Assembly: GCA_030151725.1 (NCBI GenBank) | Contig: JASLDD010000291.1 | Location: 1 to 34,096 of the forward strand | Source of the DNA: Solirubrobacteraceae bacterium | GTDB taxonomy: Bacteria > Actinomycetota > Thermoleophilia > Solirubrobacterales > Solirubrobacteraceae | Direction: 5' to 3' | Length of the DNA: 34,096 nt | The notes under the pieces: model-generated | Seen by the model: the letters and a program-made list of their open reading frames with translations, nothing else | Database searches by the model: none | What the model was told of the DNA's origin: nothing | Shown: piece by piece, positions 15,594 through 24,227 of the stretch | Position numbering within the stretch: the first letter of the stretch is position 1 | Layout of the letters: the number at the start of each line of letters is the position of its first letter | Translations under genes and position numbers: made by a program

Positions 15594-15881
15594 ATCCCCA
15601 CCGTTCCTCTCGCTTTGGAGCGGCCGAAGCCGCAATGAAGCCCCATCAGAATGGGCTTGCATGAGGCTCGCATAAAGGCTTGGTGGGAGCTTGCTAAGCC
15701 CGCGACGCGCGGGGCCTCGGTCATCTGCCCTGGAACGAAAGCGACGCGGCCCTGAGTCGCTTGAGGAACCCGCTCCATCCGGCCCGAGGGCCTTCCGGTG
15801 GGTGGCGCGGCCTCACACCTCAGTGGCCTCGCTCTTTACGACTCCGAACCGCGTCTGAATTCAATCTAGGAGGCGCTGCGT

Positions 15882-16361
15882 TCAATTGCAAGAGCCCTCC
15901 TGATCGGTTTTCGCATCTTGCGAGAAAATCCTCAAGCTCTTGGGCTGGTCCCCCTCAGCGAGGTGATGCTGAAGCCCCTCGCGTACCCACTCGGGCACGT
16001 CCGTCTTGCGCCATGTGTCGGTGGCCACGCAAACATGTCGTAGGACCCCCTGCACGAGCAACTCGGCGTCGCGTACCACGTCGATCTCGGTAGTAATGGC
16101 CGTCGTTCCGAGCCGCACCACGCGGGCCTGCAACTGGAGCTCGTCATCGAAGCGCGCGGGCGCTCGGAACTTCAGATTGGCCTCCGCCACGACTGCATCC
16201 ATACCGTGTTCGACCATCTCCTGCCATGGCCCCACCGCGGCGCGCCAAAGCTCTGTGAAGGCGACGTCGAAATACAGCAGGTAGTTGGCGTTGAAGACGA
16301 TGCCCTGCGGGTCGCACTCGCCATAGCGAACGCGAAGATGGTGGACGAAGGGCTCGGACAT
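15882..16361 (-). CDS. YbgC-type hotdog acyl-CoA thioesterase
   Basis: 159 residues, single hotdog domain. RYGECDPQGIVFNANYLLYFD contains the catalytic Asp17 of the 4-hydroxybenzoyl-CoA thioesterase/YbgC group, which usually reads D-x-x-G-V/I-V-x-x-x-x-Y. The rest follows the family (RAPARFDDELQL; TTAITTEIDV). It hydrolyses acyl-CoA or aroyl-CoA in the cytoplasm; the substrate is not readable. The C-terminal 30 residues are extra. It is divergent from the next gene with an 89-bp gap. Confidence 0.9.
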   Translation of the reverse strand: MSEPFVHHLRVRYGECDPQGIVFNANYLLYFDVAFTELWRAAVGPWQEMVEHGMDAVVAEANLKFRAPARFDDELQLQARVVRLGTTAITTEIDVVRDAELLVQGVLRHVCVATDTWRKTDVPEWVREGLQHHLAEGDQPKSLRIFSQDAKTDQEGSCN

Positions 16362-16450
16362 CGCCCGCCCAAGGTATCTGCTGGATCGCGCCTGCGCGCA
16401 GAAACTACGCCTCGATCAAGCTGAAGGGATGCCGGCCCGATAGCTAACTG

Positions 16451-17218
16451 GTGAGTGATCCGAATCCCAATGCATCGGACGCGTTCGGGGCAAGTCAGAG
16501 CAACGCCCGCTGGTGGACGAGCGCCGGTGTGCGTCTAGGAGCGCTCCTCGCCTGCCTCGTGCTCGCCGTGCTCGCTTTGCTCAACTCGGGGGGCCCGCTC
16601 GTCTCACCCGCGAGAGGCGGCGCCCAGCATCAGTCGAAGTCGTGCGTGACGCCTACTCCTCCAACGCTGGGCCTTTTGCGCTTGCGGGCTCTAGTTGCGC
16701 TGCGGACAGGCCTGCTCGACGTGATGAGGCCGCTGGCTCACAGCCGCTACGAATGGGGCACCATTGCGCCCGCGGCGGTGTGGGATGACGAGTCGCCAAC
16801 TCGTTTATCTTCGACGTACGGGCTATGGCCGTCGAGCTATGAGATGCGCGCCTGGTCGGCGGATCCTGAAGTGAAGCGCCGCTACGACGATGTGGTGGCC
16901 GATGTGTTCGAGTTCGCCGACCCCGGCAACGCACAGAAGTTCTTTGAAGAGGCTGCAAATGTACATTGCCGCCATCAGGCGGGTGCGCTGCTCAGCGCAT
17001 CGCCCCCGGGCGCCAGCGACCTGGTTTGGCTCAACCCGGATAACGCCACGCAGTACGACGTGTTCCTGCGGCGCGGTGCGCTCGTCTACAGGCTCGCCGA
17101 GGTCAGGATCAAAGTGCTCACACCAAAGCGCGAAGAGCGCGTGATGTTCGCCCGTGTGAATCGGCTGGCTTGCGGCCTGCCGCACGCAGGTTGCAGCAGC
17201 GAACGGCGGCTGTCTTAG
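16451..17218 (+). CDS. Membrane-anchored protein of unknown function
   Basis: 255 residues starting at GTG 16451. A hydrophilic 27-residue N-terminus precedes one TM helix (LGALLACLVLAVLALL), then an external domain of about 190 residues with four Cys (at CVTP, VHCRH, LACG and AGC), likely two disulphides. The segment VVADVFEFADPGNAQKFFEEA resembles substrate-binding or sensor domains that track lipoprotein-like cargo, but I cannot place it in a family. Codon use and GC at third positions look normal for the window. Its last 4 bp overlap the end of the convergent mscL. Confidence 0.75.
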   Translation: MSDPNPNASDAFGASQSNARWWTSAGVRLGALLACLVLAVLALLNSGGPLVSPARGGAQHQSKSCVTPTPPTLGLLRLRALVALRTGLLDVMRPLAHSRYEWGTIAPAAVWDDESPTRLSSTYGLWPSSYEMRAWSADPEVKRRYDDVVADVFEFADPGNAQKFFEEAANVHCRHQAGALLSASPPGASDLVWLNPDNATQYDVFLRRGALVYRLAEVRIKVLTPKREERVMFARVNRLACGLPHAGCSSERRLS

Positions 17219-17625
17219 GCGCTTGCGGTCTGCGGAGAGGCGCAGAAGGCGCACTTGCGAGCTTGGCGGGGGATCTCGCTGAGGCACTCAGAGCAGGGCC
17301 GAGTCTCGGACTCCACATCGACGCCTGTCTTGCGGCGGGCCATGAGCGTGTTGACAGGCTTGACCACGAAGAAGAAGACAGCTGCGCTCGTGGAGAGGAA
17401 GGCGATCAGCGCGTTGATGAAATCGCCGTAGTGAAATGTGCTGTGGTTGATCGTGAAGGCGAGGTTCGAGAAGTCCGGTTCGCCGACGAACACCGCGACT
17501 ATTGGCGTGAGAAGGTCGGCGACGAGCGCTTTCACCAACGCTCCGAACACGACTCCCATGACCACTCCAACTGCGAGGTCGACGACGTTGCCTCGCAGCA
17601 GAAACGCCTTGAACTCCTTGACCAT
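17215..17625 (-). CDS. mscL: Large-conductance mechanosensitive channel MscL
   Basis: 136 residues. The N-terminal amphipathic helix and pore helix (MVKEFKAFLLRGNVVDLAVG, then VVMGVVFGALVKALV) and the second TM (DFINALIAFLSTSAAVFFFV) are typical of MscL, the pentameric safety valve opened by membrane tension during hypo-osmotic shock. After the usual C-terminal region there is a zinc-ribbon-like CSEC-x9-CAFC segment at about 114-130, found in some actinomycete homologues. The start at 17625 is fixed by GGGAGGAAG; the longer ORF to 17670 lacks support. Confidence 0.95.
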   Translation of the reverse strand: MVKEFKAFLLRGNVVDLAVGVVMGVVFGALVKALVADLLTPIVAVFVGEPDFSNLAFTINHSTFHYGDFINALIAFLSTSAAVFFFVVKPVNTLMARRKTGVDVESETRPCSECLSEIPRQARKCAFCASPQTASA

Positions 17626-17722
17626 CCGCTTCCTCCCGCTGAGCTGACTGACTGACGATGCGCTCTGCACCGTAGCAATCGACTGTGGCGTGCGAGTGGT
17701 GTCTTGCGCGAAGTGGGGTGGT

Positions 17723-18253
17723 CTAGCCCTTGCTCGCCTTGCAGATTGCGGGGACGTTCGATTCGTTGGTGAAGACGGGGGCCATCACGCTGCCGGCCAC
17801 CAGCGAGTGGGGGTGGCCGAGGAGATGCCCGAGCTCGTGGACCATGGTCAGGCAGAACATGTTCCAGTCGCGGCGCATCGCGGCTCGCGTGGGCCACTGC
17901 CAGCGCGCGAGCGTGATGACACACTGCGTATAGGTGGCGGCTGGCGCCAGCAGGTTGTTGGCTCCCTCGGAAGAGCTGAAGGTGACCCAGCCGTCCGTTT
18001 CCGGTTCGAGGCTGGCTGGGAGCGGGCGCTCGGCGAGCACGGTGACCGATCCCCCGCAGGGCGTGGCGCCCCAGTAGCGCTCGGCCAATGTCAGCGCCAC
18101 CGTGCTTGGGCTGATGCTGGCGAGCTTGCTGGTGGGTGCTGGGTGGATGGCGTGCCTTACCGGAAAGGCCTTATGCGCCCGGGAGTGCGCCTCTGCGGTG
18201 GCGGGGAGCAGCAGAGCCGCGAGAAGGAGCGTGAGCTTCAGCAGACGAGCCAT
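17723..18253 (-). CDS. Small secreted metzincin-type zinc metalloprotease
   Basis: 176 residues with a signal peptide (MARLLKLTLLLAALLLPATA, cut near AEAHS). The zinc site HELGHLLGHPH at 139-149 fits HExxHxxGxxH, and SVMAP (Met157) is the Met-turn, so this is a metzincin, closest to matrixin/M10-like or archaemetzincin-sized minimal enzymes. Three to five Cys may form disulphides. Only the catalytic core is present: no prodomain cysteine switch, hemopexin or calcium-repeat domain. GTG 18259 is an alternative start. It appears monocistronic. Confidence 0.87.
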   Translation of the reverse strand: MARLLKLTLLLAALLLPATAEAHSRAHKAFPVRHAIHPAPTSKLASISPSTVALTLAERYWGATPCGGSVTVLAERPLPASLEPETDGWVTFSSSEGANNLLAPAATYTQCVITLARWQWPTRAAMRRDWNMFCLTMVHELGHLLGHPHSLVAGSVMAPVFTNESNVPAICKASKG

Positions 18254-18408
18254 GCACACATGCTGCGCCGAGGAGTCCCCCTCCCGATTCCTCCGTTGGG
18301 GGGAGCAACGGGGGAGCCGCGGAGGTAGACGCGGGGGAGGCGCGGCTCACCCTTTGACCGTTTACTGCCGATGCAGAGCTGGGCGCGCTTGGATGCGCCG
18401 AACCCCTC

Positions 18409-19113
18409 GTGCCCTCTTTCAATCCAATAACGGTTGTGCTCGCCCGCTTCGATGACCTGCTTGCGGGTGGTCTGCGCGAGCTAATAGAAGGCGACCTCCA
18501 TCTCGAGCTGGTGGCCTTCGATGTTCAGTACGAGCGTGTTCCTGTGGTTCTGCGGGGGCATTGTCCGGACGTGGCAGTGCTCGATGGGAGCCAGCTAGGC
18601 GAGCTAATCGAGCTGCGAGACCTAGGCCAACGCCACCCAACAACACGTTTCGTGGTGCTCGCGCAGGAGATCTCAGCCGGTGAGTGTGCGCAGGCGCTTG
18701 CTTATGGCGCGAGCGCCTATCTAGGCCGTGATACCCAGGCGCGAGACCTGCTGAACGCGATTCATCTCGCTTCAAGGGGACTACAGGTGATGCCGCGCTC
18801 GCTCTCTAAGCACTATGGCGAGTCGTTCGAAGGCTCGCAACTGCTCACGCCCCGTGAGGGTGAAATTCTCCCTTTGTTGCAGCGGGGTTGCTCGAACGCT
18901 GAGATCGCGCTGGCGTTGCAGGTGGGCGTGGAGACGGTCCGTACGCATACACGCAACATCTATCGGAAGCTCGGTGTCTCATCGCGCCGTGAGATCGTCG
19001 CTTCCTCGGCCAGGGAGCCAAGGGCGCCTGCGGCTCGTGTGCAACAGCCACGGAAGCGCGTCGCTGTGCGCCCCGCCTCGCGCAGGCGCGGTCATGGGCC
19101 GCTGTCCCGTTGA
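18409..19113 (+). CDS. NarL/LuxR-type regulator with degenerate receiver domain
   Basis: 234 residues from GTG 18409. Residues 6-125 have the response-regulator fold pattern, but the acidic pair after strand 1 is replaced (VVLARFDD in place of VLLADDH) and the conserved Lys is Arg (AYLGRDT), although an Asp remains at strand 3 (VAVLDGS). The C-terminal LuxR HTH is intact (LTPREGEILPLLQRGCSNAE through SSRREIV, about 143-200). A basic Arg/Ala/Pro-rich tail of about 35 residues follows. No kinase is adjacent. It probably works without standard phosphorylation. Confidence 0.85.
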   Translation: MPSFNPITVVLARFDDLLAGGLRELIEGDLHLELVAFDVQYERVPVVLRGHCPDVAVLDGSQLGELIELRDLGQRHPTTRFVVLAQEISAGECAQALAYGASAYLGRDTQARDLLNAIHLASRGLQVMPRSLSKHYGESFEGSQLLTPREGEILPLLQRGCSNAEIALALQVGVETVRTHTRNIYRKLGVSSRREIVASSAREPRAPAARVQQPRKRVAVRPASRRRGHGPLSR

Positions 19114-19204
19114 TCGACGCGGAGTAGACAAGTGTTTGACTGCGTGTCCGGAAGCTCACGGCCGAAGCAAAAAGCGTCGGGTAGTTGAGTAGGTCGAACA
19201 GACC

Positions 19205-19218
19205 GGGGAGCGATCCCC
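19205..19218 (+). other. GNRA-loop hairpin in the leader of the ice-binding-like gene
   Basis: GGGGA and TCCCC enclose the tetraloop GCGA, giving a stable 5-bp stem 38 nt before the ATG. It could stabilise the mRNA; no regulatory role is shown. Confidence 0.3.
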
Positions 19219-19256
19219 CAATATCGCGGCCAGTGCGCCGCAGTGAGGAGACGCCC

Positions 19257-20348
19257 ATGAAATGTGGCGTCCCGCAGATGGACGAGTCGCCTTCGCGTGG
19301 CTCTCTCGTAGTAGGCCGGCATGCTGCCGGCACAAGGACAGCCCGACGTGCGCTCCTCACGCTCGGATTGGTATCAAGCCTCTGCTTTGCCTTCGCGGCG
19401 AGTGCGTTTGGCGCCAATGCTTCAGTAGGGCTCGGATCGGCGGCGAGCTTCTCGGTGCTGGCGGGCTCGACGGTGACCAACACCGGACCCACGTCGATGT
19501 TCGGCGACCTCGGTCTCAGTCCCGGTTCCTCGGTGACCGGCGCGCCGCACGTGCTGGGTGCAACCCATGTCGACGATGCGGTGGCGATCGGCGCAAAGAA
19601 CGCGTTGACGACGTCCTATAACGATGCGGCCTCTCGGCCGAGCAACGGATCGGCCGGCACAGACCTCGCTGGGCAGACCTTTCTGCCCGGTGTGCGCACT
19701 GCGAGCAGCTCGTTGCTGCTCTCGGCCGGCACCGTCACGCTCGATGCCCAGGGAGACCCCAACGCGGTCTTCATCTTCCAGATCGGCTCCACGCTGATCA
19801 CCGGCTCGAACACCAGCGTGTCGCTGGTGAACGGTGCTCAGGCATGCAACGTGTTCTGGCAGGTCGGCTCATCCGCAACGCTCGGGACGGGTACGCGTTT
19901 CGTCGGCACTGTCATGGCCTCGGAAACGATCACAGCCGGGACAGCCGCCACGATCCACGGTCGGCTGTTGGCTCGGACGGGCGCAGTGAACCTGGACACG
20001 AACACCATCACCACGTCCAACTGTGCCTCGAGCGTCACCGGTAGCGGTGGTGGCACCGAAACCACGACGCCCACCGAAGCCGCTGCGCTCGCGGAAGCAA
20101 TAGTGGTGGCCGAAACGGGTAAAGGTCCTGTGGTGGGGGGTTCGACCCCTGGCGCGATAGCTCCGCTGCCACCGATTGGATCGCGAAACACCACGAGCGC
20201 AGCTGCTAAGCGGCGCGCGGCAGCCCGTCGAGCAGCGACAAGGCGCAAGGCGCGCCGTGCCGCAGCACGTCGTCGTCGCAGGGCCACTGAAAGGCGCTCA
20301 CCGGCAAAGCCGGCGAGTCCCAACCACCGTGGATCGTTCACTGGCTGA
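19257..20348 (+). CDS. DUF3494 ice-binding-like secreted protein with Arg-rich tail
   Basis: 363 residues, start at 19257 behind GAGGAG. The signal peptide region is about 28-52 (RRALLTLGLVSSLCFAFAAS). Residues about 56-255 are a DUF3494/IBP-1 beta-solenoid: GLGSAASFSVLAGSTVTNTG, the GDLGLSPG turn, FIFQIGSTL, CNVFWQVGSSATLG and GRLLARTGAVNLDTNTI. Relatives bind ice or act as adhesive surface proteins; in soil actinomycetes the role is rarely known. A Gly/Thr/Pro linker then leads to residues 318-347, in which 17 of 30 residues are Arg or Lys, with no LPXTG or membrane anchor. The tail could bind teichoic acid, other polyanions or nucleic acid. Confidence 0.88.
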   Translation: MKCGVPQMDESPSRGSLVVGRHAAGTRTARRALLTLGLVSSLCFAFAASAFGANASVGLGSAASFSVLAGSTVTNTGPTSMFGDLGLSPGSSVTGAPHVLGATHVDDAVAIGAKNALTTSYNDAASRPSNGSAGTDLAGQTFLPGVRTASSSLLLSAGTVTLDAQGDPNAVFIFQIGSTLITGSNTSVSLVNGAQACNVFWQVGSSATLGTGTRFVGTVMASETITAGTAATIHGRLLARTGAVNLDTNTITTSNCASSVTGSGGGTETTTPTEAAALAEAIVVAETGKGPVVGGSTPGAIAPLPPIGSRNTTSAAAKRRAAARRAATRRKARRAAARRRRRATERRSPAKPASPNHRGSFTG

Positions 20349-20413
20349 GGCGGCCTGGCGGTCTCCGGGTGGCCATCGACTGGCCGCCCGGAATGCCGTC
20401 TTGGCAACTTACA

Positions 20414-21154
20414 ATGGACAAGCGTCCTTCACCTCCTCGACGTGTGCGTGTCGCCATCGCCGCTGCGGTATTTGTGGTCTTGATCTCGCTGCTCGTGGCG
20501 AGCGGCGCGGGCGCTGCCGCTCTGCGCGTCGCCTCGACTCAGCGGCTGGCGCTTCTGCTCAGCCCACACCTCGTCCACCGAGCCCCGCGCGCTCGATCGC
20601 CCCTCGTCACGGCCCTCGCGGCACAGCGGCCGATCACCGGCGAGGCGACCACGCTGCCGGTCATCCGCAGCGCGTACGGCCGTGAAGGCGTCACATGGCT
20701 CGACGTGATGCTCCCGGGTCGCCCCAACGGATCGAGCGGCTGGATCGCCGCACAGGGTACGCGGCGGTTGGCGACGAGCTGGCATCTGACGGTCGACCTT
20801 GGTGCCCGCCTGGTACGCGTCTTTCGCGCCGGGCGGCTTGTACGGCGCTTTCAGGCCGTGGTGGGCAAGCCCTCCACACCGACCCCCACAGGCCGGTTCT
20901 TCGTGGAGGAGACGCTGCAGATGTATCCCGGTGAGCTGGGCGGCCCATTTGCGCTGGCGCTTAGCGGACGCTCGAATGTGCTGCAGGAATTCGAAGGCGG
21001 TCCGGGTCAGATCGCGCTGCATGGGCGCGACGGTCTCGGCGGGACGCTCGGGAGCGCTGAATCGCACGGCTGCGTGCGCCTGGACACCGCGAGCATCGAT
21101 TGGTTGGCTGCCCGAATCGGACCGGGCACGCCGGCGACGATCTATTCCGGCTGA
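20414..21154 (+). CDS. L,D-transpeptidase (YkuD domain)
   Basis: 246 residues: signal anchor at about 12-36, a short SH3-like segment (about 78-113, LPVIRSAYGREGVTWLDVML), then a YkuD catalytic domain with IALHGRDGLGGTLGSAESHG leading into CVRLD. His203, His218 and Cys220 are the catalytic set. It makes 3-3 peptidoglycan crosslinks or attaches proteins to the wall, outside the membrane. ATG 20414 (MDKRPS) is preferred to GTG 20369 because it gives a normal signal-anchor n-region. It follows the ice-binding-like gene by 65 bp and might be cotranscribed. Confidence 0.93.
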   Translation: MDKRPSPPRRVRVAIAAAVFVVLISLLVASGAGAAALRVASTQRLALLLSPHLVHRAPRARSPLVTALAAQRPITGEATTLPVIRSAYGREGVTWLDVMLPGRPNGSSGWIAAQGTRRLATSWHLTVDLGARLVRVFRAGRLVRRFQAVVGKPSTPTPTGRFFVEETLQMYPGELGGPFALALSGRSNVLQEFEGGPGQIALHGRDGLGGTLGSAESHGCVRLDTASIDWLAARIGPGTPATIYSG

Positions 21155-21236
21155 GATCCCCGGCGGCGCTGGCCGGCACGCAGCCGCCTGCAGGCACGTC
21201 CGGTCCGCTCCCCCGTAGGCTCCAGCGATCGACACG

Positions 21237-22679
21237 TTGGAGAAATTGCGCGCACGCCTCGCCGAGCTCTCGGATCTGGCGTCGCTGGGCATGCTCGCGG
21301 GGTGGGATCAGCTCGTGATGATGCCGCCCGAGGGCGCTCCGGGGAGAGGGGAGCAACTGGGCACGCTGGCTCGCATCACGCACGAGCGTGCCACCTCCGA
21401 GGAGCTCGGGAGCTGGCTCGCGGAGCTGGACGGGACAGAGCTCGCGGGCATCGACAGCGACATCGTGCGGCTGGCGCGCCGGGATTGGGAGCGTGCGCGA
21501 CGCGTCCCTGACGAGCTTGCCGCGGAGCTCGCGCGAGCGAGCACAGATGGCCAGGAGCGCTGGCAGCTAGCGCGCGAGCAGGATGACTTCCAGAGCTTCG
21601 CGCCTGCGCTCGAGCGAAACGTTGAGCTTGCCCGAGCGTATGGCCAGTGCGTCGCGGAGGGCGAGCAGTCTCCCTACGAGGGGCTGCTTGCCGACTATGA
21701 CTACGGCTTGCGCGTGGATCACTTGCGTCGCATCTTTGGGGCACTCGCGCTGGCGCTTCCGCCGCTCGTGCAGGAGGCTAGGATGCGATCGCCCCGCACC
21801 ACGCTCGAGGTGCCTGTGGCAGCCCAGCGGGCGGCCGTTGAGCAGACACTAAGGCGCGTGGGAGTCGACGCGACCAGCTGGCGAGTGGACGTGTCGGCGC
21901 ATCCGTTCACGGCCTGGATGGGGCCCCGTGACACGCGGTTGACCACCCGCTACAGCGACGGTGAGGTCGAGTCGCTCTTGAGCTCGCTGCACGAGTACGG
22001 ACACGCACTCTACGAGCGCCAGGTCGCCCCGGCGCTCGAGCGGACCAACCTTGGGTGCGGCACATCCATGTCGATCCATGAGTCTCAGAGTAAGTTGTGG
22101 GAGAACCACGTGGCGCGCAGTCCCGCATTCGCCGAGGTGCTCGCCGCGGAGCTCGGCGCAGCCGGCTTCCCGGTCAGCCCCTCCGACTTGCACGCGACTC
22201 TAGTGGGCGTCGAGCCATCTGCCATCCGTGTGTCGGCCGACCCGCTCACCTACCCGCTGCACATCATCTTGCGCTTTGAGCTCGAGCTCGCACTGATCGA
22301 CGGAGATCTCGCCGTCGGTGATATGCCGGAGGCGTGGCGCGAGGGCATGAGTCGCCTGCTCGGTGTGGATGTGTCCTCTGACCGGCTGGGATGCCTGCAA
22401 GATGTGCATTGGGGCGCAGGTAGCTTCGGCTATTTCCCGAGCTACGCGCTCGGATGTCTGATCGCGGCCCAGCTCTGGGAGGCGATGACGGTCGATCTCG
22501 GATCGCTCGACGAGCGGTTGCGCGGCGGGGACGTGGTCGCGATCCAGGGGTGGCTGGGAGATCGAGTCCACCGCCATGGAAGACGACTCGACACCATTCC
22601 CCTGATCGAATCGGCGACAGGGATGGATCTCACGATCGAGCCCTTCTTGCGCTACGTCGCTCCACTCGCCGAAAGGTAG
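21237..22679 (+). CDS. M32 family metallocarboxypeptidase (Taq carboxypeptidase type)
   Basis: 480 residues starting at TTG 21237; an upstream in-frame stop near 21216 leaves no ATG or GTG. The all-helical M32 fold is recognised from SDLASLGMLAGWDQLVMMPP at the N-terminus, the zinc motif HEYGH at 252-256, and SIHESQSKLWENH with the third ligand Glu. The C-terminal conserved blocks (YPLHIILRFELE, DVHWGAGSFGYFPSYALG) are also present. It is a cytoplasmic, broad-specificity carboxypeptidase. The length is close to the usual 500. No partner gene is evident. Confidence 0.93.
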   Translation: MEKLRARLAELSDLASLGMLAGWDQLVMMPPEGAPGRGEQLGTLARITHERATSEELGSWLAELDGTELAGIDSDIVRLARRDWERARRVPDELAAELARASTDGQERWQLAREQDDFQSFAPALERNVELARAYGQCVAEGEQSPYEGLLADYDYGLRVDHLRRIFGALALALPPLVQEARMRSPRTTLEVPVAAQRAAVEQTLRRVGVDATSWRVDVSAHPFTAWMGPRDTRLTTRYSDGEVESLLSSLHEYGHALYERQVAPALERTNLGCGTSMSIHESQSKLWENHVARSPAFAEVLAAELGAAGFPVSPSDLHATLVGVEPSAIRVSADPLTYPLHIILRFELELALIDGDLAVGDMPEAWREGMSRLLGVDVSSDRLGCLQDVHWGAGSFGYFPSYALGCLIAAQLWEAMTVDLGSLDERLRGGDVVAIQGWLGDRVHRHGRRLDTIPLIESATGMDLTIEPFLRYVAPLAER

Positions 22680-22845
22680 GTCGGGCGCCGACGGATGCGT
22701 GGGGGGCGGCCGCCGGGCCCGACCGGCGTTTCAACCCGGCGGCTTGCACGGCGCCGGGGCGGCCAGGAGAGTATCCAACCCGTCAACAACTTGTCGTCAA
22801 CTACATGGACTTGGCGATAGGTCCCATGAAAGTCTCCCGCCGTCC

Positions 22846-23085
22846 ATGTCGCCGCGAGAGTCCGCTGATCCGCGCCTCGGCCGAGCGATCCGTCATATAC
22901 GTGAGGACGCGGGCATGACCCAAGAAGACGTGGCCTACCACGCTGGGATCAGCACGGGATCGCTGTCCCGGATCGAATGTGCTGTGGCCAACCCCTCCTG
23001 GACGACGGTCACACGAATCGCGGCTGCTCTGGATACGAGTCTGCGTGAGCTGGCGGAAGCGATGGAAGGACTGCCTGAACGTTGA
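22846..23085 (+). CDS. Small XRE-family helix-turn-helix regulator
   Basis: 79 residues, almost entirely a Cro/CI-type HTH: LGRAIRHIREDAGMTQEDVA, YHAGISTGSLSRIE (recognition helix) and a final helix LRELAEAMEG. The start at ATG 22846 places the domain ten residues in. It has no ligand or protease domain. It ends 5 bp before the end of the convergent DUF2600 gene. The 166-bp region before it contains GTCAAC twice, 14 bp apart, near 22787-22806, a possible binding site. Confidence 0.85.
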   Translation: MSPRESADPRLGRAIRHIREDAGMTQEDVAYHAGISTGSLSRIECAVANPSWTTVTRIAAALDTSLRELAEAMEGLPER

Positions 23086-23090
23086 TGCCT

Positions 23091-24191
23091 TCAGGTGCGT
23101 GCGCGCAACTGACTGGCAGCACGACGTAGCTCGAATACGACCATGCTTGGCTTGGTTGCAGCACCCAGCTGCTCGAGAATGCCATCAGCGGCAAGGTGTG
23201 CAATCGGCGAGCTCAGCTGCGGCGAGGTCAGGTAGAAGCTGGCCATCCCGGCCAGGATCAAGGCATGCTCACGGGCATCTGGGAGCGAGCCCGTGGCATT
23301 GATCGCGTTGGCGGCGAGCATCTGCAGTCGCTCAGATGCTTCCTCGGCGGTGTCGTAGTAGTCGAGCAGGTTGCGTTGGCCGGCAGCTGCGTCTTCGGCG
23401 CCGTCCACGAGGCTGTCCAGTAGCGAGTGAAGTGCGCCGATCCATGGCCAATACGCGGTCTCGATTGCAAAGGCGTGCGTCGCCGTCAGATTTGAAACTC
23501 CCGCGGCCGATATCAGAGCGAATAGACCCAGCGAGGAGCCGGCCGAAGCTGCGGTCTCCCACCACCGCAGCCCGGTACCCGGCGGGGTCGCTTTTTGTGC
23601 CCATCTGGCGAGATAGCGGTGCCCACCATGAGGCTCGCTTAGGTTCAAGCTTTGGTAGGCGACGATACGCTCGGTCACTCGTCTTGCAGGCCCCGCCACA
23701 CGGTCATAGGAGGGGAGCTCCGCAAGTGCTCGTCGGCATGCATCGACGATCTCCTCGAGATAGCCGCCGTCATTGTGGCTGGCCTGCCCTGCGTAATAGT
23801 CGCCGTGGGAGGCGTCCGGATCCAGGGCGACCAGCAGCGCCTGATGCAGCCGACGGCCATTGGCGACAGGTTGGGGGTTGGGCTGCTCAGAGAGCGTGTC
23901 CACGTAGTCGTAGACCGATTGGAAGGCAACCTGAGCACGCACCACGGTGGCGCGCTGGCTGGACGGCGCGAGAATTGCAAATGCGGCCGATCCGTCGATG
24001 TTGCCTCGCTTGATGCGCTGAGCCTCGAAGGCAAGCTCACGTAGGGTGAGGTCAGGGATGCTCGCCGCGCGTGCATGCCAATGGTCTGTCTCGCGACGGA
24101 TCTGCGGGAAGATCGTTAGCCAGTATCGCGTCGCCGCCTTGATGTAGGCCCGCGCGAAGGACGTGCGTTGGGTGAGGGCGGTTCCTGTCAT
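23091..24191 (-). CDS. DUF2600 protein (tetraprenyl-beta-curcumene synthase family)
   Basis: 366 residues, all-helical. FARAYIKAATRYWLTIFPQI starts the family domain; the Asp-rich SVYDYVDTLSE (92-102) and LLDSLVDGAEDAA (257-269) are placed like the metal-binding segments of the Bacillus YtpB/TS class, which cyclises tetraprenyl diphosphate to tetraprenyl-beta-curcumene. Actinomycete members are mostly untested. It is the last gene of the PadR/ABC operon: a GTG at 24227 directly follows the permease stop, and the ATG at 24191 is 36 bp further in; I use the latter. A terpenoid product handled by the ABC system is plausible but not shown. Confidence 0.8.
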   Translation of the reverse strand: MTGTALTQRTSFARAYIKAATRYWLTIFPQIRRETDHWHARAASIPDLTLRELAFEAQRIKRGNIDGSAAFAILAPSSQRATVVRAQVAFQSVYDYVDTLSEQPNPQPVANGRRLHQALLVALDPDASHGDYYAGQASHNDGGYLEEIVDACRRALAELPSYDRVAGPARRVTERIVAYQSLNLSEPHGGHRYLARWAQKATPPGTGLRWWETAASAGSSLGLFALISAAGVSNLTATHAFAIETAYWPWIGALHSLLDSLVDGAEDAAAGQRNLLDYYDTAEEASERLQMLAANAINATGSLPDAREHALILAGMASFYLTSPQLSSPIAHLAADGILEQLGAATKPSMVVFELRRAASQLRART

Positions 24192-24227
24192 AAAGACAGC
24201 ATCGCCCGCTAATCGCGTTCTCCCCAC

